Source: Diploptera punctata (taxonomy: Eukaryota; Arthropoda; Insecta; Blattodea; Blaberidae). Taken from it: a DNA stretch of 64,000 nt. The position numbers and the translations under genes are program-made. Below, piece after piece: positions 31,046-42,470 of this stretch. Under the pieces are notes generated by a model. That model had not been told where the DNA came from. It worked only from the letters and a program-made list of their open reading frames with translations, and did not search any database. Location: contig JASPKZ010002332.1 of assembly GCA_030220185.1 (NCBI GenBank), positions 62,001-126,000 of the forward strand, in the 5' to 3' direction. The first letter of the stretch is position 1. Each line of letters begins with the position of its first letter.

Positions 31046-31564
31046 CCAATTCATAATATTTGTGAACCGGGAGGTATAATGACCATCATTTTGTTCACCA
31101 AGTAATCAAGGTAGATAATACTGGAAATATTGTAAACTCTTTAGTTTCAGCAGCATGTACTAAAAACAACATCTTTCCTGCAATGTAATCTGCCTAAAAT
31201 GAACTGTGTCAATTTAAGTGACCCTTAAGATTACATTTCCTTATTGGTAAAATAAAATTATGTCATCCGATTGCCTCAGCTGATACATCATAAGAAGATA
31301 ACCAGCTGTTGTTTTCACTGAGCATTGACCTTGTCATATAACAAAGGACATTTACATTTATGAATGAAAATACACTTTGCTATCATGACAGTGACATTTT
31401 TATGAAATGGGAACTTAACATGTGTCTACAACACCTGTGTTATTTCCTGCTGACATAATATTATATCAACAGACTTGTTACCATAGTCTCAAATATTGCC
31501 ACTATAAATTCTCTTTCAAGAATTGTTAAGGATGTGGTGACTGTACCTAAAAACCTCCATTGGT
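31046..31564. other. No recognisable feature
   Basis: Nothing assigned. Confidence 0.35.
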
Positions 31565-31860
31565 AGGCCATCAGCTAGTGCCGACCTCAAACCCAAATGT
31601 TAATTACAGAGATGGATGATCATAAAGGTGACATGGTCAGTATGTTGGCTCCTCAGCCATTATAGTTGGATCCCCTACTTACTGTATCTATCCAAATTCC
31701 TCATAATGTTGGGTGGCCACTGGTCCCATACAGGTCCAAATTCCATTAGAAAATTTCTTCCCTCATAGGGATTCGAAATTGCCCAAGTCCCATAACTCTA
31801 TGCCAAGACATGGTTACTTAAACAGCTTGGCAAATGGTATAGGATGCGATGGCTGTAACA
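31565..31860 (-). repeat. tRNA-derived SINE, further family, minus strand
   Basis: Minus strand: TGCCAAGCTGTTTAAGTAAC, then GGGCAATTTCGAATCCCTATG as B box, GAAATTTTCTAATGGAATTTGG and a GC-richer body. Only one copy is visible here, so membership is inferred from structure. Confidence 0.5.
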
Positions 31861-31904
31861 GCTGTTATTATCATATCTAACATGCATGCCATAAAACTAT
31901 AATT

Positions 31905-32318
31905 TGACCAGTTATATTATATGGATGTGAAACATGGACTCTTACTTTAAGGGAGGAAAGGAGATTACGAGTATTTGAGAATAAGTTCTTAGGAAAATTT
32001 TTGGACCAAAGAGAGATGAACAGACAGGTGAATGGAGAAGACTACATGGTCTTTATAGGAAGCCAGATATAAAAAGAACAGTTAAGCATCGTAGGCTGCA
32101 ATGAGCAAGACATGTGGCATGAATGGAAGCTTCTTGTAGGAAACGTCCAGTTGGTAGACCAAGAATGAGGTGGGAGAATAAACATTAACTATGATTTGAG
32201 GGAAGTAGATTATACAGGGGATGACTGGAAAACATTGGCTCAGGATAGGGATGTATGGAGCTTATGTCCGCGCGGCCATGAACCTACTGTTTCGATAGTG
32301 CCAGTGAGTTAGTTAACA
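31905..32318 (+). pseudogene. LINE ORF2 C-terminal fragment
   Basis: Frames read LYGCETWTLTLREERRLRVF, then KFLDQREMNRQV-type frame-shifted sequence, then GRPRMRWEN and REVDYTGDDWKTLAQDRDV. Same family as 15415 and 24830. Internal deletions and shifts. Confidence 0.75.
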
Positions 32319-32479
32319 TGCAGGCCAAAACCTACCTTGAAATTTCTCCCAGAGAAGCTTATGATATACCAAGGTAACATCCAAAATATTATATGCCATT
32401 TTTAACTGCAAGACATTAAAATCCAGCATCAAAGCTCTCATTTAAATTACAGGAAGTAATACAACTCCTAAATTTACAA

Positions 32480-32562
32480 AATAGATAACCCTGACAACTT
32501 GCTCACATGCTGCATCCTAGGTTCAAACACGAGTCTAAGTGTATATTTTTCTCTTCAATTAT
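32480..32562 (+). repeat. tRNA-derived SINE, family A, partial
   Basis: A tRNA-like B box region CTAGGTTCAAACACGAGTCTAAG is followed by the family tail GTATATTTTTCTCTTCAATT. The A box half is diverged. Confidence 0.55.
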
Positions 32563-32703
32563 ACTATCTCATATTAATAATCTATCAAAATACTGTAGCT
32601 AATTAATGTAAAATTTTTGTTTTTAGAATTAAGAGGTTTTTATTATGTTGGCTAAGAATCTAGCACTAATGTCATTAAGTAAAATTATAAAATAGTAACT
32701 TAC

Positions 32704-32871
32704 TTGAGGTTTCACTAAATCCTGTAGGATGATTATAAGGAAGTTGGTTTTGGTCCAGTAAAGGAACAAGGATTGTTAATATTAACACTGAATCAACTTG
32801 AAATATTTTATTATGAAATGTGCTCCACATGTATTTTGTTGGATATCTTGGTGTTTCTGCACATCTCCTGT
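32704..32871 (-). CDS. Possible exon of an unidentified protein
   Basis: Minus strand, 168 bp, acceptor TTTTCTAG and strong donor CAA|GTAAGT. Phase 1 in and phase 1 out. Encodes RRCAETPRYPTKYMWSTFHN, then KIFQVDSVLILTILVPLLDQ and NQLPYNHPTGFSETS. Includes a hydrophobic stretch VLILTILVPLL. I do not recognise the family. It is on the same strand as the DEG/ENaC gene but 16 kb upstream of its exon A and not obviously part of it. Could be a chance open frame; the good splice sites are the main support. Confidence 0.4.
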
Positions 32872-33099
32872 CTAGAAAATACAATTTTCTAACATTACAA
32901 ATTTTGTTTTGCAATACATAAAATAAAGCACTAAAGCAGATGTAATGCAAGAACAACTGAAACGAGGAGATATGTGATGCTCTTGCCAATTTGATTTACT
33001 GTTCATCACAATATACTAATTTTAACCAAGTAACTTCACTTTAATGTGATGATGGAGTTTTATTAACAGTTGTACAACTTACAGAACAAACTAGACAGT

Positions 33100-33298
33100 A
33101 AAATTCATCGGAGAACATATTGTTTAAACAACTCACCTCATAGGATTCATGCTTCCATGATATCGTGATTTCAAACATAATCATGTTCATCGTCAGCCAT
33201 AACTCCGATGAACATGATTATGTTTGAAATCGCGATATCATGGAAGCATGAATCCTATGAGGTGAGTTGTTTAAACAATATGTTCTCCGATGAATTTT
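33100..33298. repeat. Perfect long palindrome of Penelope-like ends with hammerheads
   Basis: Arms aaaattcatcggagaacata through ATCATGTTCATCG repeat inverted to TCCGATGAATTTT at 33298, with a short central loop. A tail box TACCTCATAATG follows. The left arm encodes a minus-strand hammerhead and the right arm a slightly damaged plus-strand one (CCGATGA at 33205, U to C in the core). Confidence 0.9.
33155..33203 (-). ncRNA. Hammerhead ribozyme motif in palindrome
   Basis: Minus strand: CTGACGA, stem II AACAT/ATGTT, GAA, ATCACGAT as stem III (one mispaired position), then A. The mirrored plus-strand version at about 33203-33242 has ATCGCGAT as stem III but CCGATGA in the core. Confidence 0.7.
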
Positions 33299-33299
33299 A

Positions 33300-34300
33300 A
33301 TGATATACCTCATAATGTTTACTTCCCAACATTAATTAAATATAAAACTAGACAGTTCTTAAAAAAAAAAAAGGGATCAGGTTAAATGGGGTAAACATCA
33401 AAGAGAACCTATTTCAATATACATAAATCTAGCTTGCTAAGAGAACCAATTAAATAATTTGAGGAATAGACATACATTACACAAGCCATAAGAGCAGAGG
33501 AAAAAAAAAAAAAAAAAAGGATTGATAATTCTAGACTATTTGTCTAGGAGCCTAAATTTTTAAAATTCAAATGTCAATTCTCCCAGCTATTAACTGATAC
33601 GATAACATAAAATAAAATCAGAATGACCAAATGAATGGTTCAGATATTAGCATTTGAGAGGGTTTGAGACCTGCCAAACTGGTTTGGGTTTTTCTAAACT
33701 ACATAGAAGGAAAATTATTAATTAAAAGTAATAAACACCACACAATAAGTCATATACAGGGTAATGATATACACCTACAAAGATAATGATATTTTATTCA
33801 AAATCATCATTTAATAACTCAGGCACTTGAGATCCAAAGATGAGTATGAAATAACTTATATATTTTGTTCAGAGGACTCTTATTTCAGGATTAGAAATCA
33901 CGAATCCTGGAACTAGAGGCGAGCACAAAAGCAACTAGATAAAAATACCTACACAATAAAAAACAACATCCCAACAATATAATTTTTAAAATATTAAAGT
34001 AAAAAAAAAAATCATCTCAAAATAAAACAGAAAAAATGTGATGCCAGTAATAAAAGCTTTAATTCTAGGAATTTGTAATTTCTATATTTGTATGAAAAGT
34101 AAAAAAGTCATCCACAGCAAAATACATCATTACCAGGGATAGGATTTATATGTATATATATATATATTTGTTTGTACGTTAGTTTTCCATATTTGAGGGT
34201 ATAGTACATATTTTAGAAAATATCACATATCTTTACGTAAATAAATGTTTTATTTTAAATATATCCAATATTTTATGGTTTCAAAGTTATTCTTGCCAGA
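33300..34300. other. No gene; poly-A tracts
   Basis: A runs at 33359-33372 and 33500-33518, and a short TA run near 34151-34167. Nothing else recognised. Confidence 0.45.
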
Positions 34301-34319
34301 TATCATTTTAAATTTAATG

Positions 34320-34880
34320 TCAATATTATTTGTTTTTAAACATCTTAATGATGGACAAATTATATTTGAAAAGAAAAATATACTAATATATTAATATTGA
34401 GGTAAGATGTTCAGACTAAAAATAATATAAGAAAAATATACGCCTAGACTGGGGTTGAACCCAGGACCTTTGACTGTCTATGTCAATGCTGTTTCAAGTA
34501 GAGCTACCTAGGCCTCCAATCTAAACGCATATTTTTCTCTTCTTCATAGTTAACTCCCTAACCCCAAATGCTATGATTTTTGCAAATGGTGGCTTCTTTA
34601 TTAAGACATTTTATTGGGAATTTAAAAATTACTTATAAAGCCAAATATAATTTGTCCATCATTAAGATGTTTAAAAACGAATAATATTAACATTGAAAGA
34701 AGCACTACTGGCTTTATAAGTAATGTTTAAATTCCCAATAAAATGTCTTCTTAATAAAGAAGAGAAAAATACGCGTTTAGATTGGAGGCCTAGGTAGCTC
34801 ACTTGGAAGAGCATTGACATAGAGAGTCAAAGGTCCTGGGTTCAAACCCCAGTCTAGGTGTATATTTTTCTTTTCAAATA
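34320..34880. repeat. Inverted pair of SINE family A copies with nested inverted repeats
   Basis: A minus copy (tRNA part 34443-34515) faces a plus copy (34788-34859). Between and around them, TAAACATCTTAATGATGGAC (34337) pairs with its complement at about 34660-34680, and TTATTAAGACATTTTATTGG (34599) with its complement at about 34735-34755. Both SINE copies end in ATATTTTTCT(C/T)TTC. The arrangement is a mosaic of inversions rather than one clean palindrome. Confidence 0.7.
34788..34859 (+). repeat. tRNA-like head of SINE family A (72 nt, foldable)
   Basis: A complete cloverleaf can be drawn: acceptor GCCTAGG with TCTAGGT (wobbles), D arm GCTC/GAGC, anticodon stem TTGAC/GTCAA with loop ATAGAGA (anticodon AGA), T arm CTGGG/CCCAG with TTCAAAC. 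The AGA anticodon would mean Ser, but the variable loop is short, unlike tRNA-Ser. A SINE head is therefore likelier than a tRNA gene. Confidence 0.6.
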
Positions 34881-34899
34881 TAATTTTAAATTAATTTTA

Positions 34900-36225
34900 C
34901 AAGCATCTGTATTTTAAAGCTGGATTTTGAAAAATTGTGTGGTAAGCACATTCCTTTCTTTATTGCTGAGCCTTGTTGAATCAACTCCCTGTAGTAATAG
35001 AATTTCTTATACCGGACCACAGCAGGTCAGGAACCAGCAATTAGCAGAGCCACTGTAGGTCGGTCAAAGGGTTTACAGATTTAGCTAACATGCTCTATTC
35101 AGTAGTTCACAAACTTCACAATCATGCATGAACTTTGAGTGCATTTTCAATATAATTTATCCTCCAGTGAGAAGTGTTAGATTAATAATAAAAACATGAT
35201 TTATATTTGTTCATTTGGTATCTTAATTTAAATGTCAACTTTACATCTCAGCTGTGGTTGACCATACTTAAACGCAAGACATTTAAATTTTCAAATGCAG
35301 TTTGCCTTATTTATATGTATGGGTACCATCCATGATTTCCAATAACTATAACCAGCTTTTAAACATGCTGAAGAACTTTTTTTTGCTAATATGACAAACA
35401 AATGGACTGAAGTGACTACTAGTTAGTGAAATGAAGTGTTTATTGCCATTATCCTTTTCAACAGACCTTCGTTTGAACATTTCCTATATTCTATTTTTGC
35501 CAAAAGGAAATAAATAACTGTAAAATGTATTTATACTTTTCTTTTGAAAGACATTTTTTTTCATAATCTCTCTCTAACCATGGTTCATGAGTATATAAAA
35601 AATTGAATGACCACATATGTAATATATTTTAACACCAGTTTTAAGTATAAGGAATTGTTTGAAAGATAAATGTCCTTTCCGTAAACATAGTGATTCATCA
35701 ATTAATATATTTTCATTTGAAAAGTTGACCAATTGAAATTTATTATTTAAACAGATGTCTAATAGGACATCGTTTTCCCAAGAGGATTCCTCAACAGGAT
35801 GAAAGAAAAACCACAAAATCTATATATATATATAGGATGTGCCAAAAGTATATCTTTGTAAAATTGCCATTGCTGCCATTCAATGGTCAATCAAATTTTA
35901 AGGAACCATCTTTACAAAAGTTTTCCTTTGTAGGATATACATCTAGTTGCAATTTGATATTTTAACATATTTACACAATCTACTTCTTTAAGTCAAAAAT
36001 CAATTGTCTATATCACTTTGTCTTCGTGGCAATCCTCTAATGAGGAAAGTTTATATTAATAATATATAAGGAATCAATTTATTGGTGCAGTGAACGTGAA
36101 GTAGTCTGTGTGTGGTGAGTGTTTCAAAACCTATCACACAATTCTTGATTTCTAGAATGATATGAAACATGCCATGAACAAAGAATATTTATAGGAAAGG
36201 TGAAAAAGAAATATAATTTAACTAG
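34900..36225. other. No recognisable feature
   Basis: AT-rich. A short foldback at about 35834-35935 (GTGCCAAAAGTATATCTTTG region) was noted without assignment. Confidence 0.35.
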
Positions 36226-36226
36226 A

Positions 36227-36446
36227 TTTTATTTTAATTATATTTGAGTTGTGTGTTTTGACTCACCTCATATTTCTTGATTTATATGCAGACCTGGTTT
36301 CATCGCTTACCGTTCGACATTATCGATGCTTCACTACTTGTGAAACATCGACAATGTCGCACAGTTAGCGATGGAACCAGGTCTGCATAAAAATCAAGAA
36401 ATATGAGGTGAGTCAAAACACACAACTCAAATATAATTAAAATAAA
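36227..36446. repeat. Long palindrome of Penelope-like ends
   Basis: Arms attttaattatatttgagtt through GACTCACCTCATATTTCTTG and CAGACCTGGTTTCATCGCT recur inverted on the right, around a TTCACTACTTGTGAA centre. Tail box ACCTCATAGTG follows. The central sequence has GAA, then an ACAT...ATGT helix and C, but no acceptable CUGANGA core, so I do not call a ribozyme. Confidence 0.85.
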
Positions 36447-36449
36447 CCT

Positions 36450-37130
36450 CATAGTGTTATTTTCTACATATATTCAATAGTTTTTATTTATTCAGAATTT
36501 AATACATATCTAAAAAAATAGAATGAAGTGGAATTTAAAAATACTACTGCACAAGAGTACTCTGTGGATATTTAAATGACCACACAGAGGGAATAAACTG
36601 ATAGAGTATATATATGTCAAAACACGCTGAGGGGTTAAATAATTAAAATAAGAGTGAACCATCGTAAACCATCAACGTTAAATTACAATTATATGCAAGT
36701 GATTTACCACATAAAGCACTATCAAAAATGGTACTGTAATTTTTGTAATGTATGCCAGAAAACATTTGCACCATTTCTATAAAAACTTTTAGTCCATATT
36801 TTACTCCATGTTTTGAGAATTTTTTAGTCTATATGTATGTACGTATTTGATCTTTTTTTACATATAAATCCTAACCCTGGTCATTACTAACACAAACAAA
36901 TAATGTTAAATACCACATAGTTAATACCATATTTAAAAAAAAAGCAATTAATTTTCAAGACGAAAGCAGAAACAAGATTTTTACCTGCAATTCTGTAGAT
37001 CAAATACTTGCACAATGTAGAGCTGAAATGAGAATTTTTTTCATTATAAATACATATAATGTCACATTATTCATAATACCAATATTTTATGAATGGAAAT
37101 TGCTAAGTTTCTAAGATACTTTTTGTGCAT
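36450..37130. other. No recognisable feature
   Basis: Nothing assigned. Confidence 0.35.
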
Positions 37131-37133
37131 ATA

Positions 37134-37636
37134 CAGGGTGTAACAGGACTTCATTGACAAAATGATAGGGATGATAGGCCATGCAGAGAGGATCATTTTT
37201 TGTGAAGGAACATATAGTCTCAAACATGTTGTTTATGAGTTTTGTGCAGATGAAGGTGTTCACCCATAAGAGTCAGAATTGAATACAAACAATTGTACAT
37301 GTGTAATTTTATTGAAAAAGACATGCTTTTTTATAATAAGTGTTCAAACAAATAAGAGTTTTGATGACATCAAAAAGAATCCTGCCATGATCGTTGCTAC
37401 GACGATACCAAACATGCAATGAGGCACAGGGTCGACTGTTTGAACACTTAAAAAAAAAACCTTTTTCAATAAAATGATATGTGTAAAATTGTTTGTATTC
37501 AATTCCAACCCTTAAGGGTGAACATCTTCATCTGCACATAACTCATAAACGACATGTTTGCGACTACATGTTCCTTCACAAAAAATGATCCTCTCTGCAT
37601 GACCTATCATTTTGTCGGTGAGCTCCTGTTACACCC
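37134..37636. mobile_element. MITE with about 190 bp inverted arms (503 bp)
   Basis: Ends cagggtgtaacaggacttca / complement, flanked by TA on both sides. Arms include GAAGGAACATATAGTC, ATCTGCAC and GTTTGTATTC words in both orientations. The central 130 bp (about 37340-37450) has no clear coding content. Likely a Tc1/mariner-superfamily MITE from its TA target and CAGGGTGTAACA end. Confidence 0.85.
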
Positions 37637-37984
37637 TATATATTTTTTTTACTGTATCCCATTTTAAATGTCATATATATATATATTGCCATTTTTTAAA
37701 TAATTTATTTTCTTTATTCTTGTTTCAAAAGGATACAAATCATTTAAACTATGAAAAATTAAAAATATGAAAAATAATTTTAATTTTAGATGATAGATGT
37801 GGTTCATCTCTAGTTTAGCATTACATATTTTCAGTCCCATGCCAAAACTATGAATTTGCCATCTTGGCTATTTTTTTTGCCTAATTGCATTTGTTGAGTT
37901 TCCTCAACTTGCCTAAGTCAGGAATGTGTCAAATAAATTAAATCAGCCCCAAAAACTTGTCAAAATAAAATAATGTGAATGGCA

Positions 37985-39075
37985 ACAGGAGCTGTAAAAA
38001 CAACACTGATTACAGCATTACAGGCAGCACCAGACAACAACCCTATTCAAGGTGATCATGATCTACAAACCACACACAGCTTATATGAGACAGACACAGA
38101 CAATTCCACAAAATGAAAATGAAAGATTAAAAAAAGAACAGTATTTTAAAACCAAAGCAGAACTCTTGATGAACCATCCAATAACTATGAAATCATCCAA
38201 GAACCAGCACCAACAAACCCAGCAGACTACATAGAAATTATAATTTTTACCTCATTGACCAAACCAGTTTCTAAAACAGATGATGCACCAGAAAAACTTC
38301 TCCAAGTTTCACTGGAAACAATCAACATTAGATATCCTCAAAATCTTTGGTTTAGACTTTACACAGATGGTTCATTAATAAATACCGATAGCAGAGCAGA
38401 GCTGGAATTTACTGTGAAGTGTTCCCACACCATACGACACTTGGACCAAGCTCCAGTAACCTTGATGCTGACATTAAGACAATAACAACAGCCTTAACAC
38501 AGGTACAATACAGACCTTAAATATGTAAAAAGAAAATAATCCTAGTCAATTCAAATCAGCCATTGAAGCAATAATTAATTATGAAATTAAGTCAGAACCC
38601 ATAAACGAAATTTGACATATGCACAAATTAGTAGTAGTCCAAGGTAAAATCACAATACTACAATGGATATCTTTATATATGGCCTACAAGGAAATGAAAA
38701 GCAGACTCTCTAGCATAAAAAAAGGGGGGGGGCAGTACTATCATACAAAAAACCTAAACACACACCAGGTAACAATAGAAAACACAGTAAAATGCTCCAC
38801 AAAGAAGTAAAAGCCACAGAATAGCACAATTCAAAGAGGCTTTAATAGGGAAAAATATGAACACATATATTATATTTGTATATTAAGAACATCAGGCACC
38901 TGGATTATATACTGCTCTGTTTCAACTAAAAAATGACCACGACTGTCTCAACGAACACTTTCACAGAATATTGATCTGTAGATGCCTGGATCCTGCTAAG
39001 CAGAATCAGAACAGATGTTGCATCTCTCTACTGGGAAGCTAGAGGATTAATGGCATAAGCCACTGAACAATAAAA
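37985..39075 (+). pseudogene. I/R1-type LINE ORF2 3' part with RNase H domain
   Basis: Starts with TGAVKTT-like and ITALQAAPDNNPIQ (RT C-terminus). Then LPH-NQFLKQM / KLLQVSLETINIRYPQN, LYTDGSLINTDSRAE (first catalytic Asp of RNase H), VVILVNSNQSAIEAI-like decayed sequence, and near the end NDHDCLNEHFHRI, the post-RNase H knuckle segment. Many stops. Related to the minus-strand copy at 45270-46040. Confidence 0.75.
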
Positions 39076-39099
39076 TAATAACCACCATTCTTTCTCTTT

Positions 39100-39640
39100 A
39101 TATCATAATAGTCCTTCTTGGATGGAGATATTTGTTTGAAACTGGTCTAAGAGAGAGAGATTAAAAGACCTGATTAAATTTATTTGATAAAATACTTCAT
39201 AATGTGAATTCCTGTTTTTTTTAATCACAACTGCTTAATAGAATATAAAATAATTGTAAATCATGCATTCATTTTCACTTATCTGCCAAAAATAACATTT
39301 TACCATATTAAAATTAATTTAAAATGCCTTTTCTCCGAAGTACCATTTGGATGAGTTAGCTAATACTGCTGATTAAGCTCAGACTGAAGAGAATCTTGTT
39401 TGTCAGTTGCATAGCTAATTCAACTAAATAGAAAATTGTTCATATAATGAAGTTGGGAATTTTTACATTATGAGGTTTTCTTAATAAGAATCAGATGAAT
39501 CGTGAAATCTTCTTATCTCATACATCTATGTTTTTTAACACAGAACTGCACTTGTTGTCTAATACTCTACATTGATTCATAATAGTTTAGATTTTTTACT
39601 GCTAAAATATTTTTTTCTTCTTCTAGAAGACTAGTTGATA
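39100..39640. mobile_element. Decayed Penelope-like terminal segments
   Basis: A tail box ACTTCATAATGTGAATTCCTG at about 39192 and an opposite-facing CATTATGAGGTTTTCTTAAT at about 39467. The latter is followed by AATCGTGAAATCTTCTTATC and TCATACATC...TTAACACAG, which parallels the segment at 62980-63070. No intact hammerhead core is left here. Confidence 0.45.
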
Positions 39641-40470
39641 AAATGAAATGACTCTGGAACTGTTTTAAGACAGAAACAGTCTCATGAATGAAGAAGAACA
39701 AGCTAACAGAGGTTAAAAAATGAGAGCAAACATATTTTGTTTTGAGTTGTAACAATCTCCTCATTATAGCAAGTTACCATTTTTATGCATGTCCTGCAGA
39801 AGCTGTACTGGCTTAAATACACATACTAGAATTTTAGAAAATTCACTAACCCATTTGCCTCAAGCAATGAACCAGGCTCACTTAATTGGAAGTAGAAGAA
39901 AATGGCCATCTTTTCATCATCGACGTCTTTTACTCATTCTGAGCATCCAAAAATAGAAAAAAGTCAACATGTTTGCAGTTTTTAAAAAATATAATATTTA
40001 ATTCTGAAACAAATGGATTAATGGAAATGTTAGTTTCTGATAAAACCTGTATTTAAGGGGGAAAATTAAAGAAACAATTTAAATTAGCAACATGTTAGCA
40101 ATATTTGTGATATAATGCAAAAACACAGTAATTATGCACAGTTCATTATATGGAATGTGTCTAATTACGAATACTGCCAAACATGGTAACACTGTAAATG
40201 ATCATCAACTACACTGCTTTTAAATGTCAACAGATATTAGTCAAATTTCTATTTCATTAGATGAAAATATGTAAGATATATAAAATTTGTTTCATTTAAC
40301 GCTATAATGCAGAGCAACACAGTAAAACATCATCTACTTCATAGATGCTGCAACTTTTACTACATTATCTCCCTGTACTTGTATGATTAATGAAAATAAG
40401 CATATAAATGAAGAGTGCAAGTGAAAAGGGATCTAGGTACCAAAATAACATTTTCAGAGGAAAAATAGTG
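39640..40470. other. No recognisable feature
   Basis: Nothing assigned. Confidence 0.35.
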
Positions 40471-40477
40471 TTATAGA

Positions 40478-40600
40478 ATGGAAATCCTGTATATACAACA
40501 CACACCATTCGATAGTAGCATTGATATTATAAAACTTGAAGTGGACTGTGATCCATTCGCAGTACTTAGGCGGTCGTTTGTAAAAACCATGGGTGCAAAA
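40478..40600 (+). pseudogene. Possible scrap of a zinc-finger gene 5' exon
   Basis: The frame SIDIIKLEVDCDPFAVL resembles the MDVIKxEPxxDPLA-type leader found in many insect C2H2 zinc-finger genes. Only this short similarity supports it; no splice site or zinc finger seen. Confidence 0.2.
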
Positions 40601-40619
40601 AACATGAAATGTGAAATTT

Positions 40620-41550
40620 TAGTACTTAGATCTTTTGACACTCACACTCTTCAAATTTATATTTATGCTGTAAAGAATATTAAACTATGTCTTATTAATT
40701 ATTATCAGGTAACGGATTTTTATGTTTTTTTTTGTTTATAGACAGAAGATTAAAATTAATACAGAAATTACAAACAGAAAATTGTAATCTGTATAGTAAA
40801 TTCTTTCTCACATAAAAATATTTTCAATATTCACTGCAACAACAATTTACTTAACCCTTCAGTCTCAATGAGTCTGGTGATTTTGTATAATAAATATTTT
40901 TTTAATATTGAAATAAAATACTTTTGCCTTTATAAATATATATTTTACAACATAAAAATAAAACATTTTCTAGTTTATTAGGACATAAAAAAGTTTCCTG
41001 GTTATCATCAATATTCAAAACTTGGAGAAAAGAAATCAATTAGCAAATAATTGAAACTAGATTTTATGGCAATACAAAAAATCACGATTTAAAAGCTTTA
41101 ATAATATTCAATAACTTTCAACAATACAATAATTTTATATATTTTGCACATTGAAATGGATAAAATAAAGGGAATTTCATCAAAGCCTGAATTTGCAATC
41201 CACACATAAACTTGAAGTTAGTGATTTGAAAACTGCTATAATTTATTTGAAGAGGAATACAATTATTTTCTTTTAGGTAAAATATAAACTGCTAAATTGG
41301 TAATTGTATCGTTTGAATAACTGTATTGCATAGTAATATTCATTAAAGCACAAAATCTAAGTATCATCAGTTGCAAGTTTAGATTATATCATTCCTTCAC
41401 TTATTAAACCCTAATGGGTCCTTTGTGATGTGCCAATGCTTAAGTTTTCCAAAATTACAATATCCTTTTGGAATATGTCAGATTATACCATATGATCATT
41501 AATTTACTGGGAGATAAAGTTGCAGAAGTTATTTTAAAATCATTAGGAAG
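40620..41550. other. No recognisable feature
   Basis: AT-rich; nothing assigned. Confidence 0.35.
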
Positions 41551-41618
41551 TAACATTATGAGGTTTAATTTAATAATTGAGTTTGTATTTTTTTAACATT
41601 CTTATCTCATATGATTGT

Positions 41619-41665
41619 TTAGTTGGACATATGTTTCAAGGCTGTTGCCCTATCTTCAGCGGAGA
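41619..41665 (-). ncRNA. Hammerhead ribozyme motif
   Basis: Minus strand: CTGAAGA, stem II AGGGC/GCCTT, GAA, palindrome ACATATGT as stem III, then C. The core is intact; stem I is weak. Confidence 0.7.
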
Positions 41666-41746
41666 ATGGAGCCTCATTACCAAGTTCTTTGGAACATAGA
41701 TCCAGGGCTGACAACTTGAAGAAAAGAAAAAAAAACCAGTTTGTGC

Positions 41747-41790
41747 AATGCTGAAGATGGGGCAACAGTCTTGAAGCATATGTCCAACTA
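41747..41790 (+). ncRNA. Hammerhead ribozyme motif, mildly altered
   Basis: CTGAAGA at 41751, stem II GGGC/GTCT with wobbles, GAA, GCATATGT (first A of stem III changed to G), then C. The partner of the minus-strand copy in the same palindrome. Confidence 0.6.
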
Positions 41791-41844
41791 AACAATCATA
41801 TGGGGGTAACAATGTTAAAAAATATAAACTCAATTATTGTAGAA

Positions 41845-42172
41845 GTTAGCCAACTCAAGTGTTACTAATGCGCATGGGACAGATGACACTTCACTGGGTT
41901 GCCCTACATGACAGTTATGCTGTTTACATTTAAAACATATACAAATAATGAAAGTGTATATGAGGAAGAATTTGAACATTGCTGGTTTCACAAAATTATT
42001 TTAGGGAAGAAAAATCAGAGATTCAAAAAACTGGGTAATAATGGATTGGAAAAAGTTCTGTTAATCGGTTTGTATAGCATTTAAAAGTTATAAACACTTG
42101 CTAATTAGGCATTAACATTCTTTATCTAATATAACCGCTCTTAATATAAAAATCCATAAGTTCATTGCTATT
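41845..42172. other. No recognisable feature
   Basis: Nothing assigned. Confidence 0.35.
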
Positions 42173-42174
42173 CA

Positions 42175-42468
42175 TCGTGGTGGGCTAGTGGTTGCCATGT
42201 TCATTTCTCATTCTGAAATTTGCTAGTTCAAACCTAGATGGGATCAGTGGATTTTTTCAGGGTATTAAAATCCTGAGCATGACTTCCTGAGAAGGAAGTA
42301 AAGTAACAGGTCCCATGTTGTACATATATAGCATGTATAAGAACCTTACAAATAAAAAGAGGCTTCTGACAAGATTTGTAATCCCTTTGACACCCTGATT
42401 TAAATTGCAACACTAATAACCTGACATGGAAAAATAATGTTTCCAGACAAGTCATCTGGCGAGGTCAT
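42175..42468 (+). repeat. tRNA-derived SINE, family D
   Basis: A box GTGGGCTAGTGGTTGCCATG, B box TAGTTCAAACCTAGATGGGAT, then body TTTTCAGGGTATTAAAATCCTG and AAGAACCTTACAAATAAAAAGAGG. Also present at 51690-51930. Confidence 0.65.
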
Positions 42469-42470
42469 AT

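Larger units (their letters stand above)
41555..41842. repeat. Inverted Penelope-like ends carrying two hammerheads
   Basis: TAATAATTGAGTTTGTATTT..., ATATGATTGTTTAGTTGGAC and ATGTTTCAAGGCTGTTGCCC on the left are inverted on the right (about 41753-41840), around a roughly 90 bp spacer with GAAGAAAAGAAAAAAAAACC. A tail box ATTATGAGG precedes the left arm. Confidence 0.8.

Noticed and set aside
34788..34859. Functional tRNA-Ser(AGA) gene
   Set aside because: Folds well but lacks the long variable arm of tRNA-Ser and belongs to a repeat family with a shared 3' tail.
36227..36446. Hammerhead in the palindrome centre
   Set aside because: A stem III-like ACAT/ATGT and GAA are present, but no sequence acceptable as CUGANGA, and stem II would overlap GAA.
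40855..40900. Second piggyBac end (TTAACCCTTCAG)
   Set aside because: No further similarity to 42471 and no partner end; probably chance.
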